44,732 nucleotides of DNA from Variovorax sp. (lineage in GTDB: Bacteria > Pseudomonadota > Gammaproteobacteria > Burkholderiales > Burkholderiaceae_C): NCBI GenBank assembly GCA_017744935.1, contig JAGIAI010000071.1:1-44732 (forward strand). Direction: 5' to 3'. Below the pieces are notes generated by a model, which did not search any database, had not been told where the DNA came from, and was given only the letters and a program-made list of their open reading frames with translations. How positions within the stretch are numbered: position 1 is the first letter of the stretch; every line of letters starts with the position of its first letter. The position numbers were made by a program, and so were the translations under genes. Of this stretch, positions 1 to 8,097 are shown in pieces.

Positions 1-963
1 GTTCGTGCGGGTTGCGGTTTCCTCGATGTCCCCGCCCTTGATTGCGCGGGCCGAGTTCACGTCGACCGAGACCAGCGCCTCGGTGTGGTCGATCACGATG
101 GCGCCGCCGCTCGGCAGCTGCACCGTGCGGGCGTAGGCCGATTCGATCTGGTGCTCGATCTGGAAGCGGCTGAACAGTGCCGCGTCGTCGCGGTAGCGCT
201 TGACCCGGCCCGCATGCTCCGGCATCACGTGTGCCATGAACTGCTGCGCCTGGTCGTAGATGTCGTCGGTGTCGATCAGGATGTCGCCGATGTCGTGATT
301 GAAATAGTCACGGATCGCGCGGATGACCAGCGAGGACTCCTGGTAGATCAGGAAGGCGCCCTTGCCGCCCTTGGCCGCGCCGTCGATGGCGGCCCAGAGC
401 TTGAGCAGGTAGTTCAGGTCCCATTGCAGCTCGGGCGCCGAGCGGCCGATGCCGGCGGTGCGCGCGATGATGCTCATGCCCTTCGGGTACTCGAGCTGGT
501 CCATCGCCTCCTTGAGCTCGGCCCGGTCGTCGCCCTCGATGCGCCGGCTCACGCCGCCGCCGCGCGGGTTGTTGGGCATCAGCACGACGTAGCGGCCGGC
601 GAGCGAGATGAAGGTGGTCAGCGCCGCGCCCTTGTTGCCGCGCTCTTCCTTCTCGACCTGGACGACCAGTTCCTGGCCTTCCTTGATCACGTCCTGGATG
701 CGGGCCTGGCTGGCCGACACCCCTTCGGCAAAGTATTGCTTGGAGATTTCCTTGAACGGCAGGAAGCCGTGGCGGTCTTCGCCGTAGTCCACGAAGCAGG
801 CTTCGAGCGAGGGCTCGACCCGGGTCACGACCGCCTTGTAGATGTTGCCCTTGCGCTGTTCGCGCCCTTCGATCTCGATCTCGTAGTCGAGGAGCTTCTG
901 CCCGTCGACGATGGCCAGGCGGCGTTCTTCGGCCTGCGTGGCGTTGATCAGCATCCGTTTCAT
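1..963 (-). CDS. rne: Ribonuclease E, N-terminal 321 residues (gene runs off the left edge)
   Basis: RNase E is the membrane-associated endonuclease that starts mRNA decay and matures rRNA and tRNA; its C-terminal half normally scaffolds the degradosome. The minus-strand frame is open from an ATG at 963 to base 1 and begins MKRMLINAT, typical of the Rne/Rng family. An S1-like RNA-binding segment follows (about residues 35-120, with KGNIYK and VEPSLEACFVDYG), then the RNase H-like and 5'-sensor part, with VDVNSARAIKGG near the window edge. A purine-rich AGAAGGA lies upstream of the ATG. The catalytic zinc-link and C-terminal tail lie outside the window, so RNase G cannot be excluded by length, but divergence from rluC is the usual rne arrangement. 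Confidence 0.95.
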   Translation of the reverse strand, partial: MKRMLINATQAEERRLAIVDGQKLLDYEIEIEGREQRKGNIYKAVVTRVEPSLEACFVDYGEDRHGFLPFKEISKQYFAEGVSASQARIQDVIKEGQELVVQVEKEERGNKGAALTTFISLAGRYVVLMPNNPRGGGVSRRIEGDDRAELKEAMDQLEYPKGMSIIARTAGIGRSAPELQWDLNYLLKLWAAIDGAAKGGKGAFLIYQESSLVIRAIRDYFNHDIGDILIDTDDIYDQAQQFMAHVMPEHAGRVKRYRDDAALFSRFQIEHQIESAYARTVQLPSGGAIVIDHTEALVSVDVNSARAIKGGDIEETATRTN

Positions 964-1487
964 GATGCGTTGTCCTTCTCTATGTTCGTCTCGTTGACCG
1001 GTCCATGACGGACCTCACGATGCACGGACGACGCGCGCGAAACGAAGGAATTGCCGCGATGCCCTGGCAGGGAGCTGCCGCATGAAGGCCGGCAGCCGCA
1101 TGGAGCGTCAGCTCAATGCAGGCCAGGGTGGGGGCGCGTGGATGGGTGCGAGCCCGATGGGGTGCTGACTTGCCATCTGTTCGACGGCGACTGGCGCAAG
1201 GGTGACGCGCAGGGCCGGCGGCTCAATGCCTGTGCTCGCCGGCCTCAGCCAGCGTAGGACAAGTTGAACCAGTAGCATCAACACAAAGTACTCGCTTCGA
1301 TCCGCCGGCAGCCTTGAGCCTGCCGGCTGGGTATTCCGTATGGTGTTTCGTGGGCGTCGGCTTGACTCGGGTGAAGCGCCCACCGCCTTGCGCATTTGCG
1401 CGTGGCCTGCAGGCTCGACATCAAAGCGGCATCGACCTCTCAGCGCCTCCTGCAGTGCTCTAAACTTCTGATTAATCAAGCACTTAC
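964..1487. other. 524-bp gene-free divergent region between rne and rluC
   Basis: No convincing coding frame is present; the short frames here have no family resemblance and poor starts. The side next to rne would be its 5' leader, which in enterobacteria is long and used for autoregulation. Visible structure includes a perfect 8-bp hairpin (arms 1304-1311 and 1320-1327, 8-nt loop) and a 10-bp palindrome TGATTAATCA at 1469-1478 just before rluC. TAAACT at 1461-1466 could be a -10 for rluC, without a convincing -35. Promoter positions are guesses. Confidence 0.6.
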
Positions 1488-2549
1488 ATGACCGCGCTGG
1501 TGAAAAATATTATAGGTGCGAAGCCAGGCCCTGCGGCGGCTGAAGTTCGCTTTCTCACAGTCGACGCGGAATCCGCTGGCCAGCGCCTGGACAATTTCCT
1601 GTTCCGGGAATTGAAAGGCGTGCCCAAGACGCACGTCTACCGGATCATCCGATCGGGCGAAGTGCGCATCAACAAGGGCCGCGCACAGGCGGAAACCCGG
1701 GTGGCCGAGGGTGACGTGCTGCGGGTGCCGCCGGTGCGCGTGGCCGCTCGCGCGGAAGAGGGCGCCCCGCCGCCGCCGGCCCGGGAATTCCCTGTGTTGC
1801 ACGAAGACGACGCGCTGATCGCCATCGACAAGCCCGCGGGCGTGGCGGTCCATGGCGGCAGCGGCGTGAGCTTCGGCGTGATCGAGCAATTGCGGCGCGC
1901 ACGTCCGGCGGCCCGGTTCCTCGAACTGGTGCACCGGCTCGACCGCGAGACGTCGGGGATTCTCCTGATCGCCAAGAAGCGGTCCGCCCTGACGGCGCTG
2001 CAGGATCAATTCCGCGACCGGGAGACAGGCAAGACCTACCTCGCGCTGGTCGAGGGCAGTTGGCCGGCCAACAAGAAGGTGCTCGACGCGCCGCTTGCCA
2101 AATATCTGCTTCCGGGGCCTGCGGGGTCGGCCGAGCCCGGCGAGCGGCGCGTGCGCGTGGTCGCCAAGGACCACCCCGACGCGATGCGCGCCGTGACCCT
2201 GGTGCGGGTGCTCGCGCGTTTCAGCCTGCCGGGGGACGCGGCGCCGATGTCGCTGCTCGCCGTCACCATCAAGACGGGCCGCACGCACCAGATCCGGGTC
2301 CACCTCGCGTCGGCCGGGCATGTCATTGCCGGCGACGACAAGTACGGGCACTTCGAACGCAACCGGGCGTTGCAGAAGATTGGCCTCAAGCGCATGTTCC
2401 TGCACGCGTGGCGCCTGCAATTCAACCATCCCGCGAGCGGCGAGCGCATGGCGCTCCAGGCCGACCTGCCGCCGGAGCTGCAGGGGCTGATGGCTCCCGC
2501 AGCGCTCGAAGCGCTTGCCGCCGCCCCTTCATCGACTGCTTCCTCATGA
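1488..2549 (+). CDS. rluC: 23S rRNA pseudouridine synthase RluC (U955/2504/2580 type)
   Basis: Isomerises specific uridines to pseudouridine in 23S rRNA. The 353-residue protein has an N-terminal S4 RNA-binding domain (about residues 30-80, QRLDNFL and VRINKGRA) followed by the RluA-family catalytic domain. The signature HRLDRETSG starts at H149, so the catalytic aspartate is D152. The C-terminal GRTHQIRVH motif is also present. RluC rather than RluD is inferred from the S4 domain, size and divergent position next to rne, as in E. coli. The ATG at 1488 has no clear Shine-Dalgarno sequence; a GTG at 1500 is an alternative. The stop overlaps the next start (ATGA). Confidence 0.92.
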   Translation: MTALVKNIIGAKPGPAAAEVRFLTVDAESAGQRLDNFLFRELKGVPKTHVYRIIRSGEVRINKGRAQAETRVAEGDVLRVPPVRVAARAEEGAPPPPAREFPVLHEDDALIAIDKPAGVAVHGGSGVSFGVIEQLRRARPAARFLELVHRLDRETSGILLIAKKRSALTALQDQFRDRETGKTYLALVEGSWPANKKVLDAPLAKYLLPGPAGSAEPGERRVRVVAKDHPDAMRAVTLVRVLARFSLPGDAAPMSLLAVTIKTGRTHQIRVHLASAGHVIAGDDKYGHFERNRALQKIGLKRMFLHAWRLQFNHPASGERMALQADLPPELQGLMAPAALEALAAAPSSTASS

Positions 2550-3217
2550 CAGAACCCTCGCGCGCCCGCCGTTTCGACCTGATCGCCTTCGATTGGGACG
2601 GGACGCTCTACGACTCGACGCAACTGATCGTCCGCTGCATCCAGAACGCGGTGGTCGACGTGGGCGGTGCCAGGCCCAGCGAGACCGATGCGGCCTGGGT
2701 GATCGGCCTGGGCCTTGCCGAAGCGCTGGCCCGCGCGGCGCCTGACGTTCCGAGGGAGAAATACCAGGCGCTCGGCGCCCGCTACCGCTATCACTACCTG
2801 CAGCACCAGGACGATGTGATGCTGTTCGACGGCGTGCTGGGAATGCTGGACGCGCTGCGCGCCCGGGGGCACCTGCTGGCCGTAGCCACCGGCAAATCGC
2901 GCCGCGGGCTCAACGAGGCGCTCGGCACCGTGGCCCTGCGCGACCGCTTCGATGCCTCGCGCACCGCCGACGAGACCTTCGGCAAGCCGCACCCGCGCAT
3001 GCTGCTCGAACTCATGGACGAACTCGACGTGCCGCCGGAGCGGACCCTGATGATCGGCGACACCACGCACGATCTGCAGCTCGCGATCAACGCCGGCTGC
3101 GCCAGCGTTGGCGTGAGCTACGGCGCGCATGCGCCCGACGGCTTCGAGCCGCTGTCGCCGCTGCATGTGGCGCACTCGGTGGCCAGCCTGACGGAATGGC
3201 TGCTGGCGAACGCATGA
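2546..3217 (+). CDS. HAD-family hydrolase, phosphoglycolate phosphatase-like
   Basis: A 223-residue haloacid-dehalogenase-type phosphatase. All four HAD motifs are visible: DWDGT (nucleophile D16, D18), TGKS (T116), GKPHP (K147) and GDTTHD (D172, D176). The helical cap between motifs I and II is the small type seen in Gph and related sugar-phosphate phosphatases. The ATG at 2546 overlaps the rluC stop, which indicates translational coupling; the open frame extends further upstream only as a shadow of rluC. The substrate cannot be told from sequence, and several Gph-like paralogues usually exist per genome, so no gene symbol is given. Confidence 0.88.
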   Translation: MTEPSRARRFDLIAFDWDGTLYDSTQLIVRCIQNAVVDVGGARPSETDAAWVIGLGLAEALARAAPDVPREKYQALGARYRYHYLQHQDDVMLFDGVLGMLDALRARGHLLAVATGKSRRGLNEALGTVALRDRFDASRTADETFGKPHPRMLLELMDELDVPPERTLMIGDTTHDLQLAINAGCASVGVSYGAHAPDGFEPLSPLHVAHSVASLTEWLLANA

Positions 3218-3227
3218 AAATCCGGTC

Positions 3228-3593
3228 ATGAGCGAATGCATCCCTCTTTGCAGCGCGGCCGACCTCGTCGAAGGCGGCCTTGCCGTTCCGTTCGACGTGG
3301 TGCACGGGGGCCAGACCTGCCGGGCCTTCGCCATCCGGTTCGAAGGCGTGGCGCATGCCTACCTGAACCGCTGCAGCCATGTGGCGATGGAGCTGGACTT
3401 CCAGCCCGACCGCTTCTTCGACGACAGCGGCCAATGGCTGCTCTGCGCGACGCATGGCGCCGTGTACCGGCCCGACACCGGCGAGTGCTCCGGCGGGCCG
3501 TGCCGAGGGGGCCTCGTGAAGATCGCGCTCAGCGAACGCGACGGCGTCGTGCACTGGCATACTGCCTGGAACCTTCAACCTCTCGCCTTCTGA
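3228..3593 (+). CDS. Small stand-alone Rieske [2Fe-2S] protein
   Basis: A 121-residue protein that is essentially one Rieske domain. The cluster ligands are visible as C49-S-H51 and C73-A-T-H76, the CxH...CxxH pattern of Rieske ferredoxins and dioxygenase-type Rieske domains. There is no membrane segment, signal peptide or oxygenase domain, so it is probably a cytoplasmic electron carrier or a redox sensor. It sits 10 bp after the HAD gene and 1 bp before the peptidase gene, inside the rluC operon. No partner oxygenase or reductase is encoded nearby, so its electron donor and acceptor are unknown. Confidence 0.85.
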   Translation: MSECIPLCSAADLVEGGLAVPFDVVHGGQTCRAFAIRFEGVAHAYLNRCSHVAMELDFQPDRFFDDSGQWLLCATHGAVYRPDTGECSGGPCRGGLVKIALSERDGVVHWHTAWNLQPLAF

Positions 3594-3594
3594 G

Positions 3595-4623
3595 ATGACC
3601 GATTCACACCGCACGGAGCCCGAAGGTTTCGAGCCCTTCGCGCCCGCCGCGCCTCACGCCTCGACCACCATGCCAAGAAACGATCCGACCCAGCAACCCG
3701 GCTGGGAACGCGCGACGCTCGAAAAGCTCGCCTTCGCCACCCTGCGCGAACAGCGCGCGACGCGCCGGTGGAAGACCTTCATCCGCCTCGCGTGGCTGGC
3801 CTTCTTCGTTGCGCTGGCGTGGTTCGTCATCTCGCGCGGCACGCCCGCGGCCGCCAAGACGACGGCGCACACCGCCGTGGTCGAGATCAAGGGCGAGATC
3901 GCCGCCGGCAACGATGCCAGCGCCGAGTTCGTGGTGGCGGCCATGAAGACCGCGTTCGAGGACGAGGGCGCGAAGGGCGTGGTGCTGCTCATCAATTCGC
4001 CGGGCGGCAGCCCCGTGCAGGCGGGCATCATCAACGACGAGATCAAGCGCATGAAGGCCAAGTACAACAAGCCTGTCTACGCGGTGGTCGAGGAAACCTG
4101 CGCCTCCGCGGCCTACTACATCGCGGCCGCGGCGGACAAGATCTTCGTCGACAAGGCCAGCATCGTCGGCAGCATCGGCGTGCTGATGGACGGCTTCGGC
4201 TTTACCGGGATCATGGAGAAGGTGGGCGTGGAGCGCCGCCTCCTGACCGCCGGCGAGAACAAGGGCTTCCTCGACCCGTTCAGCCCGATGAGCGACGCGC
4301 AGCGCGCGCACGCGCAGAAGATGCTCGACCAGATCCACGCCCAGTTCATCGACGTGGTGAAGAGCGGTCGCGGCGACCGTCTCAAGACCGACGCGCCGGG
4401 GCTCTTCAGCGGCCTGTTCTGGAGCGGCCAGCAGGCCATCGAGCTGGGCCTGGCGGATCAGCTCGGCAATGTGGACTACGTGGCGCGCGAGGTGATCAAG
4501 GCCGAGGAACTCATCGACTACACGCGTCGCGACAACGTGGCCGAGAAGCTCGCCAAGAAATTCGGCGCGGCCCTGGGCGACGCCTCCGTTCGCGCGATGC
4601 GTGCGTCGCCGGTGCTGCGCTGA
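3595..4623 (+). CDS. sppA: S49-family signal peptide peptidase, SppA 36K type
   Basis: Membrane-bound serine protease expected to degrade cleaved signal peptides. The 342-residue protein has a cytoplasmic N-terminus, one membrane helix at about residues 61-79, then an S49 domain. The nucleophile is S171 in CASAAYYIA and the general-base lysine is K223 in ENKGFLDPF, matching the Ser-Lys dyad of short bacterial SppA proteins (E. coli SppA is about twice as long). An ATG at 3670 (residue 26) is an alternative start. The gene ends 7 bp before the convergent MFS gene, with no room for a terminator between them. Confidence 0.88.
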   Translation: MTDSHRTEPEGFEPFAPAAPHASTTMPRNDPTQQPGWERATLEKLAFATLREQRATRRWKTFIRLAWLAFFVALAWFVISRGTPAAAKTTAHTAVVEIKGEIAAGNDASAEFVVAAMKTAFEDEGAKGVVLLINSPGGSPVQAGIINDEIKRMKAKYNKPVYAVVEETCASAAYYIAAAADKIFVDKASIVGSIGVLMDGFGFTGIMEKVGVERRLLTAGENKGFLDPFSPMSDAQRAHAQKMLDQIHAQFIDVVKSGRGDRLKTDAPGLFSGLFWSGQQAIELGLADQLGNVDYVAREVIKAEELIDYTRRDNVAEKLAKKFGAALGDASVRAMRASPVLR

Positions 4624-4630
4624 ATCGCGA

Positions 4631-5773
4631 TCACGCCGCCGAATCGGCGCGGCGCGCGGACGCGGCCAGCGCCAGCGCGAAGGCGACCACCAGGTAGAGC
4701 GCCGCGGTGAGCGAGCTGGCCTGGGCCAGAAACCCGATCACCGGCGGCCCCGCCATGAACCCCAGGTAGGCGGCGGCCGACACTGCCGCGATGCCGCGCG
4801 CGGGTTCCACGCCGGGCACGCGCGCCGATGCGGCGAATAGCACCGGCACCACGTTGGCAAAGCCCACGCCCACGCCCGCGAAGCCGGCGAGGGCCACCCA
4901 CGGATGGCTCGTGAGGAGCACCACGGTCATGGAGCCGGCCGCGAGCAGCGCGCTTGCGCGCAGCAGCCCTGCCGGCGCGAATCGTGCGCGCATGGCATCG
5001 CCGCCGAACCGGGCGAGCGCCATGGCCGCCGAGAAGCTGGCGTAGGCCAGTGCCGCCTGCTGCTGCGGGCTGCCCAGTTCCTGGAGCAGATACAGGACGC
5101 TCCAGTCGTAGATCGCCCCTTCGGCGATCAGGCCGAGCGCGGCCAGGAGCCCGAGCAGCGCAAGGGCGCCTCGAGGCAGGCGGAAGCCTTCGTCGCTGCG
5201 GGCGAAGGCGGTGGCTTCCCGGGGCAGCATCGAGCGCGCGGCGACCACGATGGTGAGGGCCATCGCCACGGCGACCAGCGCCAGGTGATGCTGCGCCGAC
5301 ATCCCGGCCGCGATCGCGGCGCTGCCGCTCGTGGCGCCGGCCATGCCGCCGAGGCTGAACATGCCATGCATGCCACTCATCAGCGGTTTTTCGTTGCGAA
5401 GTTCGAGCTGGGCCGCTTCGGTATTGATCGCCACGTCGAACACGCTGGTCGCAATGCCGAACATCGCCAGCAGCACCAGGAGGGCGGCCAGATTCGGTGC
5501 GAGCAGCAGCGCCGACAGCAGCGCCGCATAGGTGCCGCCGCACGCCGCCGCGACGCGGCCGGCGCCGTGGCGGCCGATCCACCGGCTCGCCTGGGTGAGG
5601 CCCAGCAGCGCGCCGACGCCTGCGGCCAGTATCGCGAAGCCGAGCTGCGCCTCATTGATCTCGTAGTGGGCCTTCACCGTCGGGATGTGAACCCCCCAGG
5701 TGGCGAAGACGAAACCCGAGCAGAAGAACTGCGCGCGCGAGGCCCATCGCATCCGTGCGGAAGTCGCCGTCAT
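4631..5773 (-). CDS. MFS transporter (YbjJ/FucP-like)
   Basis: A 380-residue, very hydrophobic protein with about ten to twelve predicted membrane helices and a short N-terminus leading straight into the first helix. The opening segment (FFCSGFVFATWGVHIP) and the SGMHGMFSLGG stretch after helix four resemble the YbjJ-like branch of the major facilitator superfamily. The substrate is unknown. It starts 12 bp downstream of the RsmI-like gene, so it probably shares the maf transcript. The helix count was judged by eye. Confidence 0.82.
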   Translation of the reverse strand: MTATSARMRWASRAQFFCSGFVFATWGVHIPTVKAHYEINEAQLGFAILAAGVGALLGLTQASRWIGRHGAGRVAAACGGTYAALLSALLLAPNLAALLVLLAMFGIATSVFDVAINTEAAQLELRNEKPLMSGMHGMFSLGGMAGATSGSAAIAAGMSAQHHLALVAVAMALTIVVAARSMLPREATAFARSDEGFRLPRGALALLGLLAALGLIAEGAIYDWSVLYLLQELGSPQQQAALAYASFSAAMALARFGGDAMRARFAPAGLLRASALLAAGSMTVVLLTSHPWVALAGFAGVGVGFANVVPVLFAASARVPGVEPARGIAAVSAAAYLGFMAGPPVIGFLAQASSLTAALYLVVAFALALAASARRADSAA

Positions 5774-5785
5774 CGTCGGGAACGG

Positions 5786-6553
5786 CTAGCGGCCGATCGC
5801 GAACACCGCCGGCGCCCGTTCGTCCTGCGGCGGTGGCATGGCGCGCCAGGCCTTCACGGTGTGGCTTCGGATCTGGGACGACGACAGCGTCAGCCCGCTC
5901 GCGACGGCCAGGCGGGTGTTGTGCTGCAACGACTGGGTCAGCGCCTGCAACATGGCCGCGTTTCGATAGGGCGTCTCGATGAAGAGCTGGGTCTGACCCG
6001 TCTTCAGGGCCAGCGCTTCGAGCTCGCGGATCCGCCGTACGCGCGCGTCCGCCTCCTGCGGCAGGTAGCCGACGAAGGCGAAGTTCTGACCGTTGAGCCC
6101 GCTCGCCGCCAGGGCCAGCAGCAGCGACACGGGGCCCGCCAGCGGGACGACCGTGATGCCGAGGTCGTGCGCGGCCCGGGCCACCGACGAGCCTGGATCG
6201 GCGATGGCGGGCATGCCCGCTTCGCTGAGCAGTCCGATGTCGTGCCCCTGCAGCGCCGCTGCGAGGAGCGGTCGGGCATCGAACTGACCACCATGGTCGC
6301 CCTTCTTGTGGACCTCGCGCGGGAGTTCGTGGATCTGCTGCGCCTGCAAGGTCGCAGCCAGCGGCTCGACCGCATCGATCCGCTTCAGATAGGCGCGTGC
6401 GGACTTGGCGTTCTCGCAGATCCAGTGGGTGATGCGCGCGGCCGTGCGCAGCGTGCCGAGCGGCAGGGTCTCCTGGAGGTCAGGCTGCTCGTCGCAGCCG
6501 AAATCGAGCGGGGCGGGCACCAGATACAGCGTGCCGAGAACCGGCGCGTTCAC
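5786..6553 (-). CDS. RsmI-like SAM-dependent methyltransferase (divergent paralogue)
   Basis: A 255-residue member of the tetrapyrrole-methylase/RsmI superfamily. It keeps GTLYLVPAPL at the N-terminus, GLLSEAGMPAIADPGS around residue 110 and the LAGPVSLLLALAASGL and GYLP segments that build the SAM pocket. It departs from canonical RsmI, whose N-terminus reads YVVATPIGNL, so the substrate may not be C1402 of 16S rRNA. The start overlaps the maf stop by four bases, implying coupled expression. A separate true rsmI would be expected elsewhere in the genome. Confidence 0.85.
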   Translation of the reverse strand: MNAPVLGTLYLVPAPLDFGCDEQPDLQETLPLGTLRTAARITHWICENAKSARAYLKRIDAVEPLAATLQAQQIHELPREVHKKGDHGGQFDARPLLAAALQGHDIGLLSEAGMPAIADPGSSVARAAHDLGITVVPLAGPVSLLLALAASGLNGQNFAFVGYLPQEADARVRRIRELEALALKTGQTQLFIETPYRNAAMLQALTQSLQHNTRLAVASGLTLSSSQIRSHTVKAWRAMPPPQDERAPAVFAIGR

Positions 6554-7131
6554 AGCAGGTCCACGCCGGCGGCGCGCAGCATCCGGGCCGTGCGGATCAG
6601 CGGCAGGCCGACCAGGGCCGTGGGGTCGTCGCTGTCGATCGATTCGAGCAGGGCGATGCCCAGACCTTCGCTCTTGGCGCTTCCCGCGCAGTCGTACGGC
6701 TGCTCGGCGAGCAGGTAGCGTTCGATGGCCGCATCGCTGAGTTCGCGGAACACCACGCGCACCGGTGCGAGGTCGCGCTGTTCGAAGCCGCTGGCCAGGC
6801 AGACGACTGCGACGGCCGTCTGGAAGATCAGGGTCTGGCCGCGCATGCGTCGAAGCTGGGCCGTGGCGCGCGCATGGTCGCCTGGCTTGCCCAAGGGCTC
6901 GCCCGCCAGGTCGGCCACCTGGTCCGATCCGATCACGACGGCTTCCGGAAATTGGCGCGCGACGGCGCGTGCCTTCTCGAGCGCGAGCCGTTCGGCCAGC
7001 GCGCGCGGTGGCTCGCCATCGAGCGGGGTTTCGTCGACGTCCGGCGCATGGACATCGAAGGGCAGGCGCAGCCGGAGCATCAACTCGCGGCGATACCTCG
7101 AGGTCGAGGCAAGAATCACGGGGCGTTGCAT
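6550..7131 (-). CDS. maf: Maf-like nucleotide pyrophosphatase (YceF type)
   Basis: A 193-residue Maf/Ham1-fold house-cleaning pyrophosphatase that hydrolyses non-canonical NTPs; the YceF branch prefers m7GTP. Diagnostic motifs are LASTSRYRRELM at residues 7-18, GSDQVA with the catalytic D70, and GSAKSEGLG near residue 150. The place divergent from yceD-rpmF matches E. coli yceF. Only 35 bp separate this start from the yceD start on the other strand, so the two promoters must overlap. Confidence 0.92.
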   Translation of the reverse strand: MQRPVILASTSRYRRELMLRLRLPFDVHAPDVDETPLDGEPPRALAERLALEKARAVARQFPEAVVIGSDQVADLAGEPLGKPGDHARATAQLRRMRGQTLIFQTAVAVVCLASGFEQRDLAPVRVVFRELSDAAIERYLLAEQPYDCAGSAKSEGLGIALLESIDSDDPTALVGLPLIRTARMLRAAGVDLL

Positions 7132-7166
7132 GGCGCGATTGTGCGCGAGCGGTTTAGACTGATTGG

Positions 7167-7715
7167 ATGACCAGAGAATTTGCCCCGGACCGCCTCGACG
7201 TGAATGCGTTTGCCGAAGCTGCCGCCGCCATCTCGGGAACCGAGCCGGTGAAGCGCTACCCGCGCCTGCATGCGGAGCTCGTCGATCCCGCGGACGACCT
7301 TTCCGTGCAATGGGCAGCCGCAGGGCAAGACCGCAGCGGCGCGGACGGCAACCCCGTGCCGTGGATGCACCTGACAGCCCACGCGCTCGTGTCGCTGACC
7401 TGTCAGCGCTGCCTGTCGCCAGTCGACGTGGCCCTGGACGTCGACCGCTGGTTCCGCTTCGTGGCCGACGAGACGACCGCGGCCGTGGAAGACGAGGACG
7501 CCGAGGAAGACGTGCTGGTGGCGGCGCGCGATTTCGATCTCCATACGCTCATCGAAGATGAACTGCTGATGGAGATCCCGGTCACGCCGCGGCACGACGT
7601 GTGCCCTGTGCCGGCGCGCCTGTCGGCCGTCGATCCGGACTTCGACGCGGCAGAAAGCGACAAGCCGAATCCGTTTGCCGTGCTCAAGCAATTGAAGCCA
7701 GGCCAGGGCGAATAG
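7167..7715 (+). CDS. yceD: YceD/DUF177 family protein
   Basis: A 182-residue member of the YceD (DUF177) family, always found in front of rpmF and linked in the literature to large-ribosomal-subunit/23S rRNA accumulation. The conserved pair C79-Q-R-C82 is present, followed by the acidic middle segment and the conserved DLxxLIEDELLMxIPxxPRHDxC stretch. The ATG has no Shine-Dalgarno sequence, and TAGACT (7155-7160) sits immediately before it. Function is assigned by family and position only. Confidence 0.88.
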   Translation: MTREFAPDRLDVNAFAEAAAAISGTEPVKRYPRLHAELVDPADDLSVQWAAAGQDRSGADGNPVPWMHLTAHALVSLTCQRCLSPVDVALDVDRWFRFVADETTAAVEDEDAEEDVLVAARDFDLHTLIEDELLMEIPVTPRHDVCPVPARLSAVDPDFDAAESDKPNPFAVLKQLKPGQGE

Positions 7716-7757
7716 GCTGCCCGGTCACGGCAGTGGCATCCTCCGGCCTCTTTACGC

Positions 7758-7763
7758 TATAAT
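7758..7763 (+). promoter_or_regulatory. Candidate -10 box of an rpmF promoter
   Basis: A perfect TATAAT stands in the 140-bp yceD-rpmF gap, which is unusual in such GC-rich DNA. The -35 side is weak (around 7735-7740). It would give rpmF and downstream genes a transcript of their own with a leader of about 85 nt. Confidence 0.5.
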
Positions 7764-7855
7764 CATGGGCTTCGCGCGTGCCGCCGATAGTGCTTTTGAA
7801 GCGTTGTCGCCGCCTCGCATGCCCACCAACCCACCCGATTCATCCAGGAGCCATC

Positions 7856-8038
7856 ATGGCTGTCCAGCAAAACAAGAAGTCGCCGTCGAAGCGCGGCATG
7901 CACCGCTCGCACAATGCGCTGGGCGTGCCCGGCATCGCTGTCGAGCCCACCACCGGCGAGACGCATCTGCGTCACCACATCAGCCCGAACGGTTTCTACC
8001 GCGGTCGCAAGGTTCTCAAGACCAAGTCCGAAGCCTGA
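7856..8038 (+). CDS. rpmF: 50S ribosomal protein L32
   Basis: A 60-residue structural protein of the large ribosomal subunit. It begins MAVQQNKKSPSKRGMHRSHN, the usual N-terminus of proteobacterial L32, and ends in the basic GFYRGRKVLK segment. The ATG at 7856 is preceded by CAGGAG, a good ribosome-binding site; the longer open frame from 7778 lacks similarity to L32 and is not used. It is followed 16 bp later by a strong terminator hairpin. Confidence 0.98.
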   Translation: MAVQQNKKSPSKRGMHRSHNALGVPGIAVEPTTGETHLRHHISPNGFYRGRKVLKTKSEA

Positions 8039-8054
8039 CTTTGTTTCAAGGCCG

Positions 8055-8096
8055 AGGCCCGAAGCTACTCTTGGCGTAGCGTCGGGCCTTTGTTTT
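8055..8096 (+). terminator. Intrinsic terminator between rpmF and plsX
   Basis: The outer arms 8055-8062 and 8082-8089 are perfectly complementary, one A-G mismatch follows, then inner arms 8064-8068 and 8076-8080 pair, enclosing a 7-nt loop. A U-rich tract (TTTGTTTT, 8089-8096) follows directly. The tract ends two bases before the plsX ATG at 8098, so the hairpin also covers the position where a ribosome-binding site should be. Confidence 0.85.
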
Positions 8097-8097
8097 G

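Noticed and set aside
1051..1479. Short frames in the rne-rluC gap on both strands
   Set aside because: No recognisable family, poor starts, and biased low-complexity composition.
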